From Gigaspora rosea (Eukaryota > Glomeromycota > Glomeromycetes > Diversisporales > Gigasporaceae): DNA of 64,000 nucleotides. The stretch lies in assembly GCA_003550325.1 (NCBI GenBank), contig QKWP01000760.1:94168-158167 (forward strand), in the 5' to 3' direction. Both the position numbers and the translations under genes were made by a program. The notes beneath the pieces were generated by a model that worked only from the letters and a program-made list of their open reading frames with translations, searched no databases and was not told where the DNA came from. Each line of letters starts with the position of its first letter. Position 1 is the first letter of the stretch. Positions 1 to 10,371 of this stretch are shown piece by piece.

Positions 1-608
1 CTTGACATATTGGAACAATTTTTAATAATAAAAAGCAAAATCCAATTGATATTATCAATTTTTGCTTAAAGGATCAAATCAATCCTATGGTTCAAATTAT
101 TCTTGCAGGTTGTTATCGTTTTGGTAAATGGGTTGAAAAAGATGAACATAAGGCATTCATTTATTATCAAAAAGCTGCAGGAATGGGAAGCGCTCTTGGA
201 TTTTATAAAATTGCAGTCTGTTATGTTTTCAGAGTTGGAGTTGAAAAAGATGAACATAAGGCATTCATTAATGCTCAAAAATCAGCAGAGATGGGTGATG
301 CTAATGGAACAGCTGGTGTTGGATATTGTTATCATTATGGAGTTGGTGTTGTAAAGGATGAACATAAGGCCTTCATTTATTATCAAAAAGCGGCAGAGAT
401 GGGACTTATTAGAGGATCATATAAACTTGGATTATGTTATCAAAATGGAATCGGAGTCGAAAAAGATGAAAATAAAGCATTCCTATATTATCACAAATCA
501 GCAGAGAAGGGATGCGCTGATGGAATGTCAAGTGTTGCAGAATGTTATCGGTGTGGAATTGGAGTAATTAGAGATCTTGATGAAGCCAAATTCTGGTATC
601 AAAGGTAG
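1..608 (+). CDS. Sel1-like repeat protein, 5'-truncated by window edge
   Basis: Sel1-like repeats (SLRs) are 36-residue helical-hairpin units that act as protein-protein scaffolds. About five units are visible, each carrying the core pattern CYxxGxGVxKDExKAFxYYxKAAEMG. It ends in FWYQR and a TAG/stop at 606-608. An ATG lies at 87, but the same frame is open back to codon 6. The residues before that ATG (NPIDIINFCLKDQ) match the pre-repeat linker of the intact Sel1 gene at 53439-54950 (NPEYLINWCLTNE), so the real start is outside the window. The first 30 bases match that linker only in another frame (LDILEQFLI), which points to a one-base indel near 28-34. A kinase follows on the same strand about 530 bp downstream. 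The family is clear; whether the copy is functional is not. Confidence 0.8.
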
Positions 609-1136
609 ATTTTAAATTGAACTTAAATTTAAGCAAGAGTATTGTAAATCGTAAGATCGGATGTAATTGAAATCAAAAACATATTATTTAAGATCGGTGT
701 TAAATTAAAGTTTGAGCAAGAAAATGAACTAAAAATTTTTTAAAAAAGTGATTTCATGAGCGAAATTACTTAAGAAAATTCATTACGGCTGATCTTGATA
801 TTCGATTGTTACTCTTTTCAGGCAGGGTTGGAATGGGCGGCGAATGGAGCCAAAGGAACTCTGAATGGAGTTAATGGATATTGGTTTTTTAGTCATTGGC
901 GTAAACATCGAACTCCATTGGCCTCATTGCGAACCCTGTCTCCAGAATATCAATTTACAATACTGTATAACATCGATATTTATATATTTAAATTGCCGAT
1001 TGCAGAAGTAGAGAAAATTATTTAGCTTTAGGTATTATCTATCATATTTAAGTCATTACAAATTATTACTGATATTGTTATTAATTTATTTATAACTTTC
1101 ATTGTTTAAATTTTATAAATAAAAATTAGTTAAAAC
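609..1136. other. intergenic, no recognised gene
   Basis: This stretch separates the Sel1 and kinase reading frames. An open frame at 795-1025 has no recognisable domain. The DNA there holds an imperfect inverted repeat (AATGGAGTT near 870, AACTCCATT near 910), so a small repeat relic is likelier than a gene. Confidence 0.5.
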
Positions 1137-2775
1137 GAATGGATACATAACTTAGAAATTGAAGATGATTTGAAAAAAATATTTATCGAAAGCAAACGTC
1201 TGTTATCTTAGATACCTTTTGATGAGTTTAAAAATATTGAAATGATTGGTAGAGGTGGTTTTGCAACTGTATACCGTGCTGATTGGTTAGATAAAGTTCA
1301 ATATGTAAACAGACCCGTTGCACTTAAATTATTTCATGAATCAAATTATTATTATAAAGAATTTACAAGAGAGGTAATCTTAATTATTTTTTATCAATTA
1401 TATGATTCATGATTTGCAGTTAAATTTAACAATTCAAATATATATTCCTTTAATAATAAGTTAAAAGCATATTGTGATATCGGTCTTAAAGATCCAAGTT
1501 TTTTAAGTTGTTTCGGTGTATCAAAAGATAAAGATTCTAAAGATTATGTTCTTGTCATGAAATATGCTTTAAAAGGTTGCTTGCGAAAAAATCTAAGTGC
1601 TATAGCACAAGTGGATTGGAGAGATAAATTCAATCTTTTGCAATGTATTGCATATGATCTTCTGATAATACATTCTCAAAATCTTATTCATCGTGATTTA
1701 CATAGTGGAAATATTTTATTAAATAGTTTAAAAAGTGCATACATCGCTGATTTAGGGCTTTCTATAACAGCTAATGTTGCATCAAAATCAAATTCAGATG
1801 GAATTTATGGAATTTTATCATATATTGCTCCTGAAATCATGAATAAACCTCCACATACTAAAGAATCTGATATTTATTCATTTAGTATAATCATGTGGGG
1901 AAATTTTATATGGCATACCTGTTTCGTTCGAGCATAAATCAGAATTACAATTCCAATTACAAGTATGTAATGGTTTACGACCACATATTTATGAAAATAC
2001 AGCTATATGTTATGTAGATTTAATGAAGAAATGCTGGGATGTGAATCCAAAAAAACGACCAACAGCAAAAGAAATTTATGATATTTTTGCAGAATGGCAG
2101 AATAATGAAACTATTTTATTAGATTTGTCCGAATCTGATAAAAAACTACAAAATATAAAAAATAAAGATATGCAAATAGATATTGAATCAGATTATAGAA
2201 GTAAATTTATTTCATTTAATACAGTACCGGACAGCAAAACGCATCCACTTTTTATTAATAAAAACTTTAAATCGTTATAACTTTTTCAAAACAAGTTGAA
2301 TCAAAAAACCCTTTGACAAATTGATAGATTTTTTGCTAAACTACATTTCTGAGAAGGATTTTTTCTTATTTTTAATTTTAAGGAAGTTATAAGGCATTAA
2401 AGTTTATATGAGTTCAAAAAATTGGCGTTTAATATAGAAAAAAAGAAAACATATATAGGTTTTTAGCCAATCAAAATCGATTGCACAAAAATTAGCCAAT
2501 CAGAATTGATTATGTAAGCACCTAAAATTGGCGCCTATATTTATAGATTGGATGTCTTATGCTGTCCGGTACTGTAGTAATTATAAATATCAAGGTAATT
2601 ATAACTTTAGTTTATTTATTAATAATAAATCGTATATCATTCTATATAATGCATTTCTTGATAATCTTTTTTTATAGGTAGTAAATTATGTGAATTAGAA
2701 ATACCAAATATTTGTTTAATAAAAGCAACTCACAATTTTGAACAGAAAAATATTTTAGATCGGATTAATCATTAA
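1137..2775 (+). pseudogene. TKL-type protein kinase, disrupted by a stop, a frameshift and a MITE
   Basis: This is a Ser/Thr/Tyr kinase of the lineage-expanded TKL-like class. Exon 1 (about 1137-1373) has the P-loop GRGGFATVY and the VALK lysine. Exon 2 starts at 1461 after an 87-bp intron (GTAATC...AG). It holds the catalytic loop IHRDLHSGNIL, DLG in place of DFG, IAPE, and the C-lobe ending KKRPTAKEIYDIF. Three lesions are visible. TAG at 1209-1211 sits where relatives have Trp before the IPFDEF motif. One extra base in the GGGG run at 1897-1900 shifts the frame in the middle of helix F (DIYSFSIIMW, then EILYG in the next frame). A 353-bp TA-flanked element (2222-2574) replaces the coding tail. 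Removing it, a phase-1 intron (2595-2677) would join a last exon ending at 2775. A Sel1 gene lies upstream. Confidence 0.8.
2222..2574. mobile_element. TA-flanked MITE inserted in the kinase gene
   Basis: The terminal inverted repeats are CAGTACCGGACAGCA on the left and its complement on the right. A TA dinucleotide lies directly outside each end (2220-2221 and 2575-2576), as in Tc1/mariner-type insertions. It has no transposase; at 353 bp it is a miniature non-autonomous element. The interrupted kinase frame runs 19 codons into it before TAA. Confidence 0.8.
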
Positions 2776-3050
2776 TAAGTAAAATTAGACTTTAATAATA
2801 AGATATTTAATACAATTGTACATTTTGTTTATACCCATAATATTCACAATAATAGAATAAAAGGTAAATATCAATATTTTCGATTTGTAATAAAATACTC
2901 AGTATCTTGATATATTTGAATATGTAATTTTTAAATAGACTTTTCTCATGCAAATTTGGCATTTTACTACATTATTATACCTTAGAAATTAGTAATCAAA
3001 AAATTTTATTTACAGATGATATGAAAAGTAATCAATGTAGAGGTTGGAAC

Positions 3051-3973
3051 TAGAGCATACGGATTCTTTATTCGAATAATATTCGAATAATTAGGATCGG
3101 CATATAGCTATTCGAATATTCGCCGAATGACTAAATTTACTGAATAATTCGAATAACTATAATTATTCGAATAATATTATTTATTCGAATAATAATATTT
3201 ATTCGAATAAATATTAATATTCGAATAAACAAATTTATTCGAATAATTATAATTATTCGAATAAATATATATTTAAGTAAATATATTTATTTTGCCTAGT
3301 ATACCTATTCAATATCTTATAATTTATATATGTAATAATAACTAGCACTTATATAATAGCGTTAATTCCAATTCTACTAATTCTACTTCTAACTATTAAG
3401 TCAAATCGAATGTTGTGCCTATAGCTTTTTTTTAGTTTAGTCTAAAAGACTCTTCTATTATTTTATTATTAATTGGTTTCAATTAATTTAATAATGATTT
3501 TGGTAAGCTTATCGATCTATATATGGTAATAACGTATGGAGAAACAAAATAGGAAAGGGACGAAGGATAGTAATAAGGTGGGACGATAGGACGATCGGAA
3601 GTATCAAAGTATCATCAATTAATTATTTTTAATCATGAATTGAATTAAAAGTTTGTTAATGTTGATATCATATGAAACTAAATAAATGTATACTACGTAT
3701 TCATCTAAGATATAGAAAAAAAGTTACATTTTGATGATTATATTGAATATTATTCGAATATTATAAATTATTCGAATAGGAATTATTATTCGAATATAAT
3801 GAATTATTCGAATAAGAATAAATTATTCGAATAATTATATTATTCGAATAATTCGAATAAGACAATTATTCGAATATTCATGTTATTCATTGAATAATTA
3901 TTTAAAAAATTTTATTCGAATATTCACCGAATACGAATATTATTCGAATAGCAAATACGAATCCGAAGCTCTA
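3051..3973. mobile_element. hAT-like non-autonomous element with TTCGAAT subterminal arrays
   Basis: The ends are TAGAGC..CGGATTC on the left and the complement of TAGAGCTTCGGATTC on the right. They are flanked by a perfect 8-bp direct repeat, GTTGGAAC (3043-3050 and 3974-3981), which is the hAT hallmark. Two blocks of about ten TTCGAAT copies each (roughly 3068-3265 and 3750-3950) lie just inside the ends around a 470-bp AT-rich core with no coding potential. hAT transposases are known to bind subterminal repeats, so the blocks are plausibly binding sites (inference). Confidence 0.85.
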
Positions 3974-3981
3974 GTTGGAAC

Positions 3982-4574
3982 CGAATTTAATTTTTAAATT
4001 TGCAAAACTATAATATGCAAAGTTATGTGTTATTATGTATGATCGTGCAAAAATATGCAAAAAATATGCAAAAATATGCATTATAATCAGTATTCCAGCC
4101 AAAACCTCCTCACAAAGTCCAAAAAGTTTGGGCATTGGAGTTTTGGTATCGCCCAAAATCTGAAATTTCTGATTGCTGAATCTTCTAAAATGGCTGAAAG
4201 CTCTGAAATGGTCAAAACCTTCTGAAACTGGGCCAAACAGAAATTTCTGAAATCTCTGAAATGGGCTGAAACCTTTTGAAATTGTGTGAAACCCAAACTT
4301 CCAAAACTTCAGAAACTGTGTGAACCTTCTTTAGATGTGATATTTTATACTAGATATTCTTATAAGTTTAGGCATATTTTGCAATTATACGTAAAAATGC
4401 ATAAATAAAGTAGTAGCATGACTGCTAACTAAAAAAATTTGAATAAAAATTTTTTTATTGTATAATAGAATTTAAGTAATAAACCAATAATTATAAGCAA
4501 TAAATTTAATTAAAGCAAATATTTTAATAACCTAAATATATATATTATATAAGTAATAGTTGTAATAGTTTTGT
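3982..4574. repeat. intergenic with CTGAAA-rich degenerate repeat
   Basis: From about 4150 to 4325 the sequence is an irregular run of TCTGAAAT / CTGAAACTGG-type words, preceded by repeated ATATGCAAAA at 4045-4080. Open frames on the minus strand here follow from the repeat and are not called as genes. The rest, up to the kinase 3' end, is AT-rich with nothing recognised. Confidence 0.5.
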
Positions 4575-6092
4575 TTAAATTAAATTTTCAAATATAGTAC
4601 TTACCAGAGAAATTGTAGCAGAATCTATAGGTTTACTTTCCAGTGCTGCTGATATAGTGCTCACCAAGAGGAATTGTAGCAGAATCTATAGGTTTACTTT
4701 CTAGTGCTGCTAATATAGTATAATTGATTAATAAAAAATTAAATAAATAATACAATATAATTTTTAAATTAAGTACTTTTAATAGCATTTGATATTTTCT
4801 TAGTATTGATAATTTTGCTAGTATACATAATATCAGGATGTTTTGGTAATGTAGTTTGTAATTCTTTGACCATTTTATCAGCAGCTAAGAATTGCCTTTT
4901 AATTTCTTCATCATTATCTGATTGTTTTATTATATTATACCAGTAATTAAGTGTGTTCTCAATTTGATAAGCATTAGGCCGTTCTTGTGGATCTGAATCC
5001 ATGCATTGCTTAGCTAATTTAATATAGCATTCAGGAGTTCCAAGTGCAAATTCAGGTCGTAATCCAATGCAAATTTTTACAGCAAGTTCGTCATTAAATT
5101 GATAACCGTCAAAGGGTCTTTGTCCAGTTGACATCTCGAACATAATGATCCCAAAACTATAAATATCAGCAGCTTGTGTAAACTTTTGGCCTGATAAGAC
5201 TTCTGGAGCAACATAAGGCATAACTCCATAAATACAATCTTTTGAACCATTTTCATTATACTTTTTAGACAAACCCATATCTGAAATGTAAGATTGCGTA
5301 ACATTACTAATACCTTTATCTTGCAAAATATTACCACTATGGATATTTGCATGAATATACCCTGCATTATGAATATTTTTTAAATCTTCTGAAATATCGC
5401 AAAGTAGTTTTAATTTAGTCTGCCAGGTAAGCTTTCGAAAATAATTACTTAAAAATTTATAAAGGTTTCCATTATCTGCGTATTGAAATACCATCAAGTA
5501 TTCATTTGTTTTCGTATTTTGAGTCAATCCATGTATTTTAAGCTTAGTACCCCCGAGTCCGCATTTTGCAAGACTTTCAAACTTTATAAATTTATATAAA
5601 TAAGTTCATTTTAATAAACTATATAATTATATAATAATGATTTAACTTACTTCATTCAAAAAATCATGATTTTCTTTAGAACCAGACAAGGTCTTGAGAG
5701 CAACAGTGATAGATGGTTTGCGCGCTCTTTTATATATATAGTTGTCATCATCATTATTATCGTCGTTAAAATCATTGTAACCAATGACTTCATCCTTATC
5801 TGTTTTCTCAATTTCATTGATCGCTTGTATACCATCTAACCAGGTTGCAGAAAATATAGAACCAAATCCTCCTTCACCGATTTTTTTAATATTAACTAGC
5901 CTATCAAATGAAATCCACTCAATCATACCTTCATAGATATAGGTTCTAAGTTGAATCGCTTTCATGCAATCGTCAATCTTTTTATTTCCACTTGTCCATT
6001 CTTGAATTGTTATATCAGGATCGCATCTCTGGCACCATGCTTTCTGCGTATTAAATTCATTACATTTTTCACATTTTCCATATTTAGAATTT
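4575..6092 (-). CDS. TKL-type protein kinase, catalytic Asp replaced by Asn
   Basis: Exon 6092-5651 starts after a TTTTATAG acceptor. It encodes a Cys-rich head (CEKCNEFNTQKAWCQRC), then P-loop IGEGGFGSIF, an acidic Asp/Asn-rich insert and VALK. A 69-bp intron (5650-5582, GTAAGT...AAG, phase 0) joins the exon running from 5581 to about 4771. That exon carries the hinge YLMVFQYAD, the loop YIHANIHSGNIL, DMG for DFG, APE, and the C-lobe to RPNAYQIENTLNYW. Relatives here read HRD or HAD where this one has HAN (GAT to AAT), so it may be a pseudokinase or weakly active. A phase-1 donor leads to two tandem copies of a 45/44-bp tail exon (4709-4665 and 4648-4605); reading through the second ends at 4575. 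The exon(s) before 6092 are not resolved. The coding frame is otherwise intact. A Sel1 gene lies upstream on the same strand. Confidence 0.82.
4605..4709 (-). repeat. tandemly duplicated kinase tail exon with its splice sites
   Basis: A 61-bp unit occurs twice. Each copy carries a 3' splice-site context (ATATTAG or ATATCAG), an exon of 45 or 44 bp encoding ALESKPIDSATI, and a 5' splice-site context (GTGAGC or GTAAGT). The first exon is symmetrical (phase 1 to phase 1). The two exons are only 16 bp apart, too short to splice one to the other, so they look like alternative rather than consecutive exons. Confidence 0.7.
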
Positions 6093-6170
6093 CTATAAAA
6101 TAATTATAAAACATTTATTTCACATTTCATATGATTATAAACTTTATATTAAATGTAATTAATTTTTATA

Positions 6171-6580
6171 CTCACGGACTAAATTAATGCGAATGAAATG
6201 AATTTAAACGTAATGGTAAATAAGTATTTATGATCTTGTTTTGTGAACTTGTTTTGCTGCTTTTAATTCCATTGATTAATAAATGTTCTTTATACTCACT
6301 CACTGAATAAAATGATTATAATGCGAAATGCGAATGAAATGAATTTAAACGTAATGGTAAATAAGTATTTATGATCTTGTTTTGTGAACTTGTTTTGCTG
6401 CTTTTAATTCCATTGATTAATAAATGTTCTTTATACTCACTCACTGAATAAAATGATTATAATGCGAAATGCGAATGAAATGAATTTAAACGTAATGGTA
6501 AATAAGTATTTATGATCTTGTTTTGTGAACTTGTTTTGCTGCTTTTAATTCCATTGATTAATAAATGTTCTTTATACTTG
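6171..6580. repeat. 141-bp tandem repeat upstream of the kinase
   Basis: Nearly identical units start at 6191, 6332 and 6473, exactly 141 bp apart, with the last cut short at about 6579. On the minus strand each unit has a long open stretch (KSSKTSSQNKIINTYLPL) and a GTGAGT donor-like site at its edge. The copy nearest the kinase ends in CCGTGAGTATAAA, a likely donor for the intron that ends at 6093. The repeat therefore probably multiplies a 5' exon or leader of the kinase gene. Confidence 0.75.
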
Positions 6581-6691
6581 CGTGCTAAAATACAAACAAT
6601 AAATATTTAAGAACTTATAATTAGATTAACAATAATAGATAATCTTAAAAGCTTACTCCCTAATTGTTAAAATTGTGCAAGAGATCTTATT

Positions 6692-7117
6692 TTAAATAAT
6701 AAAAAATAAATAAAAATTAACATACTTCTCAATCCATTTCTCAAATTCATCATAATTCTCTTCAACGCCAATTCCATATCTGTAACAAATGGCAGTCTTC
6801 CTAATTCCCATAGAATTACCTTCTTCCGCAGATTTCAAAAAATATGTAAACGCTTTATGCTTATCAACGTCAACTCCAATTCCTAAATAATAACAATAGC
6901 CAACTTGATAGATTCCGTTAGAATTATTCATTTCTGCCGATTTTTGATAATATGTAAATGCCTTTCGTTCATCCTTTTCAACACCAATTCCATATTCGTA
7001 ACAATATCCAAGCCTGTTAATTCCGTCTGGATCATTCATATCTGCCAATTTTTGACAACTAACGAAATTTAGTTGATTGAAATTATCGATTAATTTGGTC
7101 AAATTTTCGTTTGACAT
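6692..7117 (-). CDS. short Sel1-like repeat protein
   Basis: A 141-aa intact frame starting MSNENLTKL, the same opening tetrapeptide (MSNE) as the larger Sel1 gene at 53439. Three Sel1 units follow (CYEYGIGVEKDERKAF, CYYLGIGVDVDKHKAF, CYRYGIGVEENYDEF). The last 15 residues (YVNFYLFFII) are hydrophobic and unlike the family. They begin at GTATGT in AA|GTATGT, so this could be a retained intron with the true end in an unlocated exon. It probably acts as an intracellular adaptor. It precedes the kinase on the same strand by about 600 bp. Confidence 0.8.
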   Translation of the reverse strand: MSNENLTKLIDNFNQLNFVSCQKLADMNDPDGINRLGYCYEYGIGVEKDERKAFTYYQKSAEMNNSNGIYQVGYCYYLGIGVDVDKHKAFTYFLKSAEEGNSMGIRKTAICYRYGIGVEENYDEFEKWIEKYVNFYLFFII

Positions 7118-9175
7118 TTTAATTTATGAAAAAAAGAAATACATCTGATGCTGTAAAATTTATTACTTGCATTGGTTATATATAGCCTAAATTACGAATA
7201 ATTTCTTCCCTTGTCTCTCATTTCCGTATTTGTATAATTCTTTAAGCTGTCATATACTTTCCATAATTGTAGCCACAGCCATGTTAATCTCACCTTTCTA
7301 GTATTAGGCATTATTATGTATTCTCAGTGGCTTAACCATGTGTATTTCCCCAAATCGCTTTTACGCGCTGATAGAAGGAGTTGAGCATGTGAAATAATAA
7401 TTAGTAGTATAGGCATTTTGATCTTAGCGTATGCATCATAATGTATATTACGGGTTGACCTTACCCTTTGTTCATATATAAAATGTATCTAATGTATGCT
7501 CTCCAAAACCACTTTTTATAATAAATGCCTAAATAAATCATAAATATCCTCGTCCCTGCCAAATTCATGTGACCTTCTAACGTCAACCATCGGAATTAAA
7601 CTCGGCATGAAAGTACGAAGCTCTCCCTTACGATGAGACATATGGTGCCAGTTGTGTGGAATGGATTATCAACCCCACGCCTTCTAGAATTACACTGCCC
7701 TGGTCTTCGATTTTCGCATTCAAGGAACATGAGCCTTGATTACGACTTCGCCATCCAACTTTTGGATTACATCGGATGTGGGATAGGAAGCCCTGGGTTT
7801 CGGAAGAAGAACTTATGTGTAACGTCTGACTAAGCTGGTGACGATCTAACAGAAGATTAATGAAGAAGCGGCCTCGTCTTGGTTAAATAAAAATTTTTTG
7901 GGTTTTAATTTGTTTCATGGTTGAGATTGTGAGGGACATTCGTAGGTTTGCAATACACAGATCCCCAACAGATGGGCAATGAATTGCAACATGAGGACTC
8001 ACGTTTGAAATTTGGTTATAAATTGGAATGTTATTGTAATTTTATTTGGTTGAGTGATCTTTCTTCTGTTTCTCTTCTTTTGTTAAAATTTTGTTTAGGC
8101 TCGCAGGAGCTCGCCCTCAAGGGGAGGATATTGTAACGAATAATTTCTTCCCTTGTCTCTCACTTCCGTATTTGTATAGTTCTTTAAACTGTCATATACC
8201 TTCCATAATTGTAGCAATAGATCACCTTTCTAGTATTAGGCATTATTATGTATTCTTAGTGGCTTAATCATGTGAATTTCCCCTAGTCGCTTGCATAAAC
8301 TTGATAGAAGGTGTTGCCTGTGGGGAAGCATGTGAAATCATAATTACCGTAAAGTGCCGCATACAAGATCCCAAATAGCAGATCCACCATGAATTAGCGA
8401 ACCACAAAATCGATATTGGGTTTTTTTAAATAGTTACAATAGAATGCCTATTGTAAATACAAAGTGTGTATGCACTTTAAATTTTTTCATTCACGATATA
8501 ACCTCACAGCACATACCATATCCACCGATTTGATTTTTAGGGGTCTTTTTTCGATAAACTGTTACACGAACTTTGCATTTAGTGATGAAGAATAACATAC
8601 GAGAATTAAAAAAATTACTAACTCTGGAATCACATGATCATGCCGCATATCTAAAATATACTCGATTATTTTCTGTGATTTAAAGTTATTTGATCAAATC
8701 CTAATTATAATCATTAAAAACTTATTGCATATAATGATAAACAAACGAAACATTCATTAAAAATGTTTTTTAGCCTCTATATGAGATAAATAAGCAATAA
8801 ATACTAAAAAACCAGCTACAGTATTCTAAGCTATAACGAAAGCACTATCACTAGTTGTTGAAGCGTTCTGTATTTTCGGGCAGTGGACGATCGGTTTGTC
8901 ATTGTTTGATCGGTATAATGGGTAATATTTTTGAGAAAAACGGCCTTTTTAACTTACTTTCAGCCAATAATTAAACAGGTAGATATTGCAATATTCTATA
9001 CACTTAATTATGGATTCAAAGTAAGTTTAAAAAACCGCTTTTGTAAAAAAAACTTACTCTATATAAATTAACGACAAATAATTCTCAATCATGATTGGCT
9101 AATTTTGGGGCCAAACCAAATCGGTTGATATGCTAGACCCGGGGTCTAAAATATGGTTTAAAAATTGGTGGAATG

Positions 9176-10073
9176 TAGTGCTCCGAACGGGTCGGTTCGG
9201 GTCGGGTTATAGCCAACCCGAACCCGACCCGAAAATTCGGGTCGGATCGGGTTGAAAACTTTCGGGTTAGCACTTCAACCCGGACCCGAATTTTTAAGCC
9301 CAACATGCTAAAGTTTTAAAAAAAAATAAAATTTTGGCCTTAGATGTAAATAAAATAAAAAAAAAANNNNNNNNNNNNNNNNNNNNNNNNNNNNNNNNNN
9401 NNNNNNNNNNNNNNNNNNNNNNNNNNNNNNNNNNNNNNNNNNNNNNNNNNNNNNNNNNNNNNNNNNNNNNNNNNNNNNNNNNNNNNNNNNNNNNNNNNNN
9501 NNNNNNNNNNNNNNNNNNNNNNNNNNNNNNNNNNNNNNNNNNNNNNNNNNNNNNNNNNNNNNNNNNNNNNNNNNNNNNNNNNNNNNNNNNNNNNNNNNNN
9601 NNNNNNNNNNNATTATTATTCATCGCGTCACCCCTGATCGACCAATTATTTTGTTTGTTTTGATTTTACATTAAACAAAACAAATAACGGCCGGACTAAG
9701 ATTAGGATTAGCGTTTGGTAGATGCAATAACTAGAGACCCTCACCCTCTAACCCAAAATTTCGCAAGGAATTTTTTTTGTTAAAAAAAAAGTGTAGTTTC
9801 ATAGTCAAAATTTTAAGTTAGAAGCGATTGTTTAAAAAAAATCTTGTTTCGATTTCGCGTTGCACCTGATCCTGCATCCCGATTGGTTAAATGATAACCG
9901 CTATTCTAAAGAAAAAAAATGACTAATCTATATAAAAATTCGGGTCGGGTCGGGTTAATTCTCAACCCGAACCCGACCCGAAACTTTCGGGTCAAAATTT
10001 TCTAACCCGAACCCGACCCGATCCGAAATTTCGGGTCGGGTTTCGGGTTGACCCGACCCGATTCGGAGCACTA
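9176..10073. mobile_element. hAT-like element with CGGGT/ACCCG subterminal arrays, contains N gap
   Basis: Both ends read TAGTGCTCCGAA inward and are flanked by a perfect 8-bp duplication, GTGGAATG (9168-9175 and 10074-10081). Just inside lie arrays of CGGGTCGGGTT and ACCCGAACCCGA on each side. The interior holds a 245-base N run (9367-9611) and, at about 9750-9895, a core module also present near 40.1 and 57.2 kb. There is no visible transposase, though the gap could hide sequence. Confidence 0.85.
9367..9611. other. assembly gap (245 N)
   Basis: An unbroken run of N inside the hAT-like element. The frames crossing it are artefacts. Confidence 0.99.
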
Positions 10074-10371
10074 GTGGAATGTAAAAGACCCGGTATGATC
10101 TTAGCGTAGGCATCCTAAAATGAGAATGTATATAACGGGTTGGCCTTACCCTTTGTTCATATATATAATGTATCTAATGTATGCTCTCCAAAACCATCTT
10201 GAATAAAATATAATTCTTTTTATAATAAATGGCTAAATAAATCATAAATATCCTCGTCCCATAAATTACTGCCATATTCATGTGACCTTCTAACGTCAAC
10301 CATCAGAGTTAAACTCGGCATGAAAGTACGAAGCTCTCCCATACGATGGTTACACTGTACAGCGTAGTACT

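Larger units (their letters stand above)
8347..10094. mobile_element. unclassified insertion inside the 3' LTR
   Basis: The 3' LTR aligns with the 5' LTR up to TAATTA at 8346 and resumes at TGATCTTAGCG near 10096, so everything between is inserted. It holds about 820 bp of AT-rich non-coding DNA, then a hAT-like element with its own target duplication. TA is present at both junctions, but I could not match the ends as inverted repeats. Confidence 0.55.
7190..10354 (+). mobile_element. gene-less LTR retroelement, 3' LTR split by insertions
   Basis: The 5' LTR is about 7190-7640 and the 3' LTR about 8132-8346 plus 10095-10354. The two share long stretches, such as CGAATAATTTCTTCCCTTG and GAAGTACGAAGCTCTCCC with small changes. 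The 3' LTR begins TGTAAC and ends GTTACA, a short inverted repeat, and is preceded by a purine tract, AAGGGGAGGATAT. The internal part (7641-8131, about 490 bp) is too short for gag-pol, and no reverse transcriptase is seen. It is therefore a deleted or non-autonomous element. A TGGTGCCAG at about 7644 could be a primer-binding site (weak). The 5' LTR edge is eroded. Confidence 0.7.

Noticed and set aside
7633-8136. Short frames in the LTR element interior
   Set aside because: No gag, protease or reverse transcriptase motif; internal region too short.
9294-9663. Two 109-aa frames over the N gap
   Set aside because: They consist almost wholly of unknown residues.
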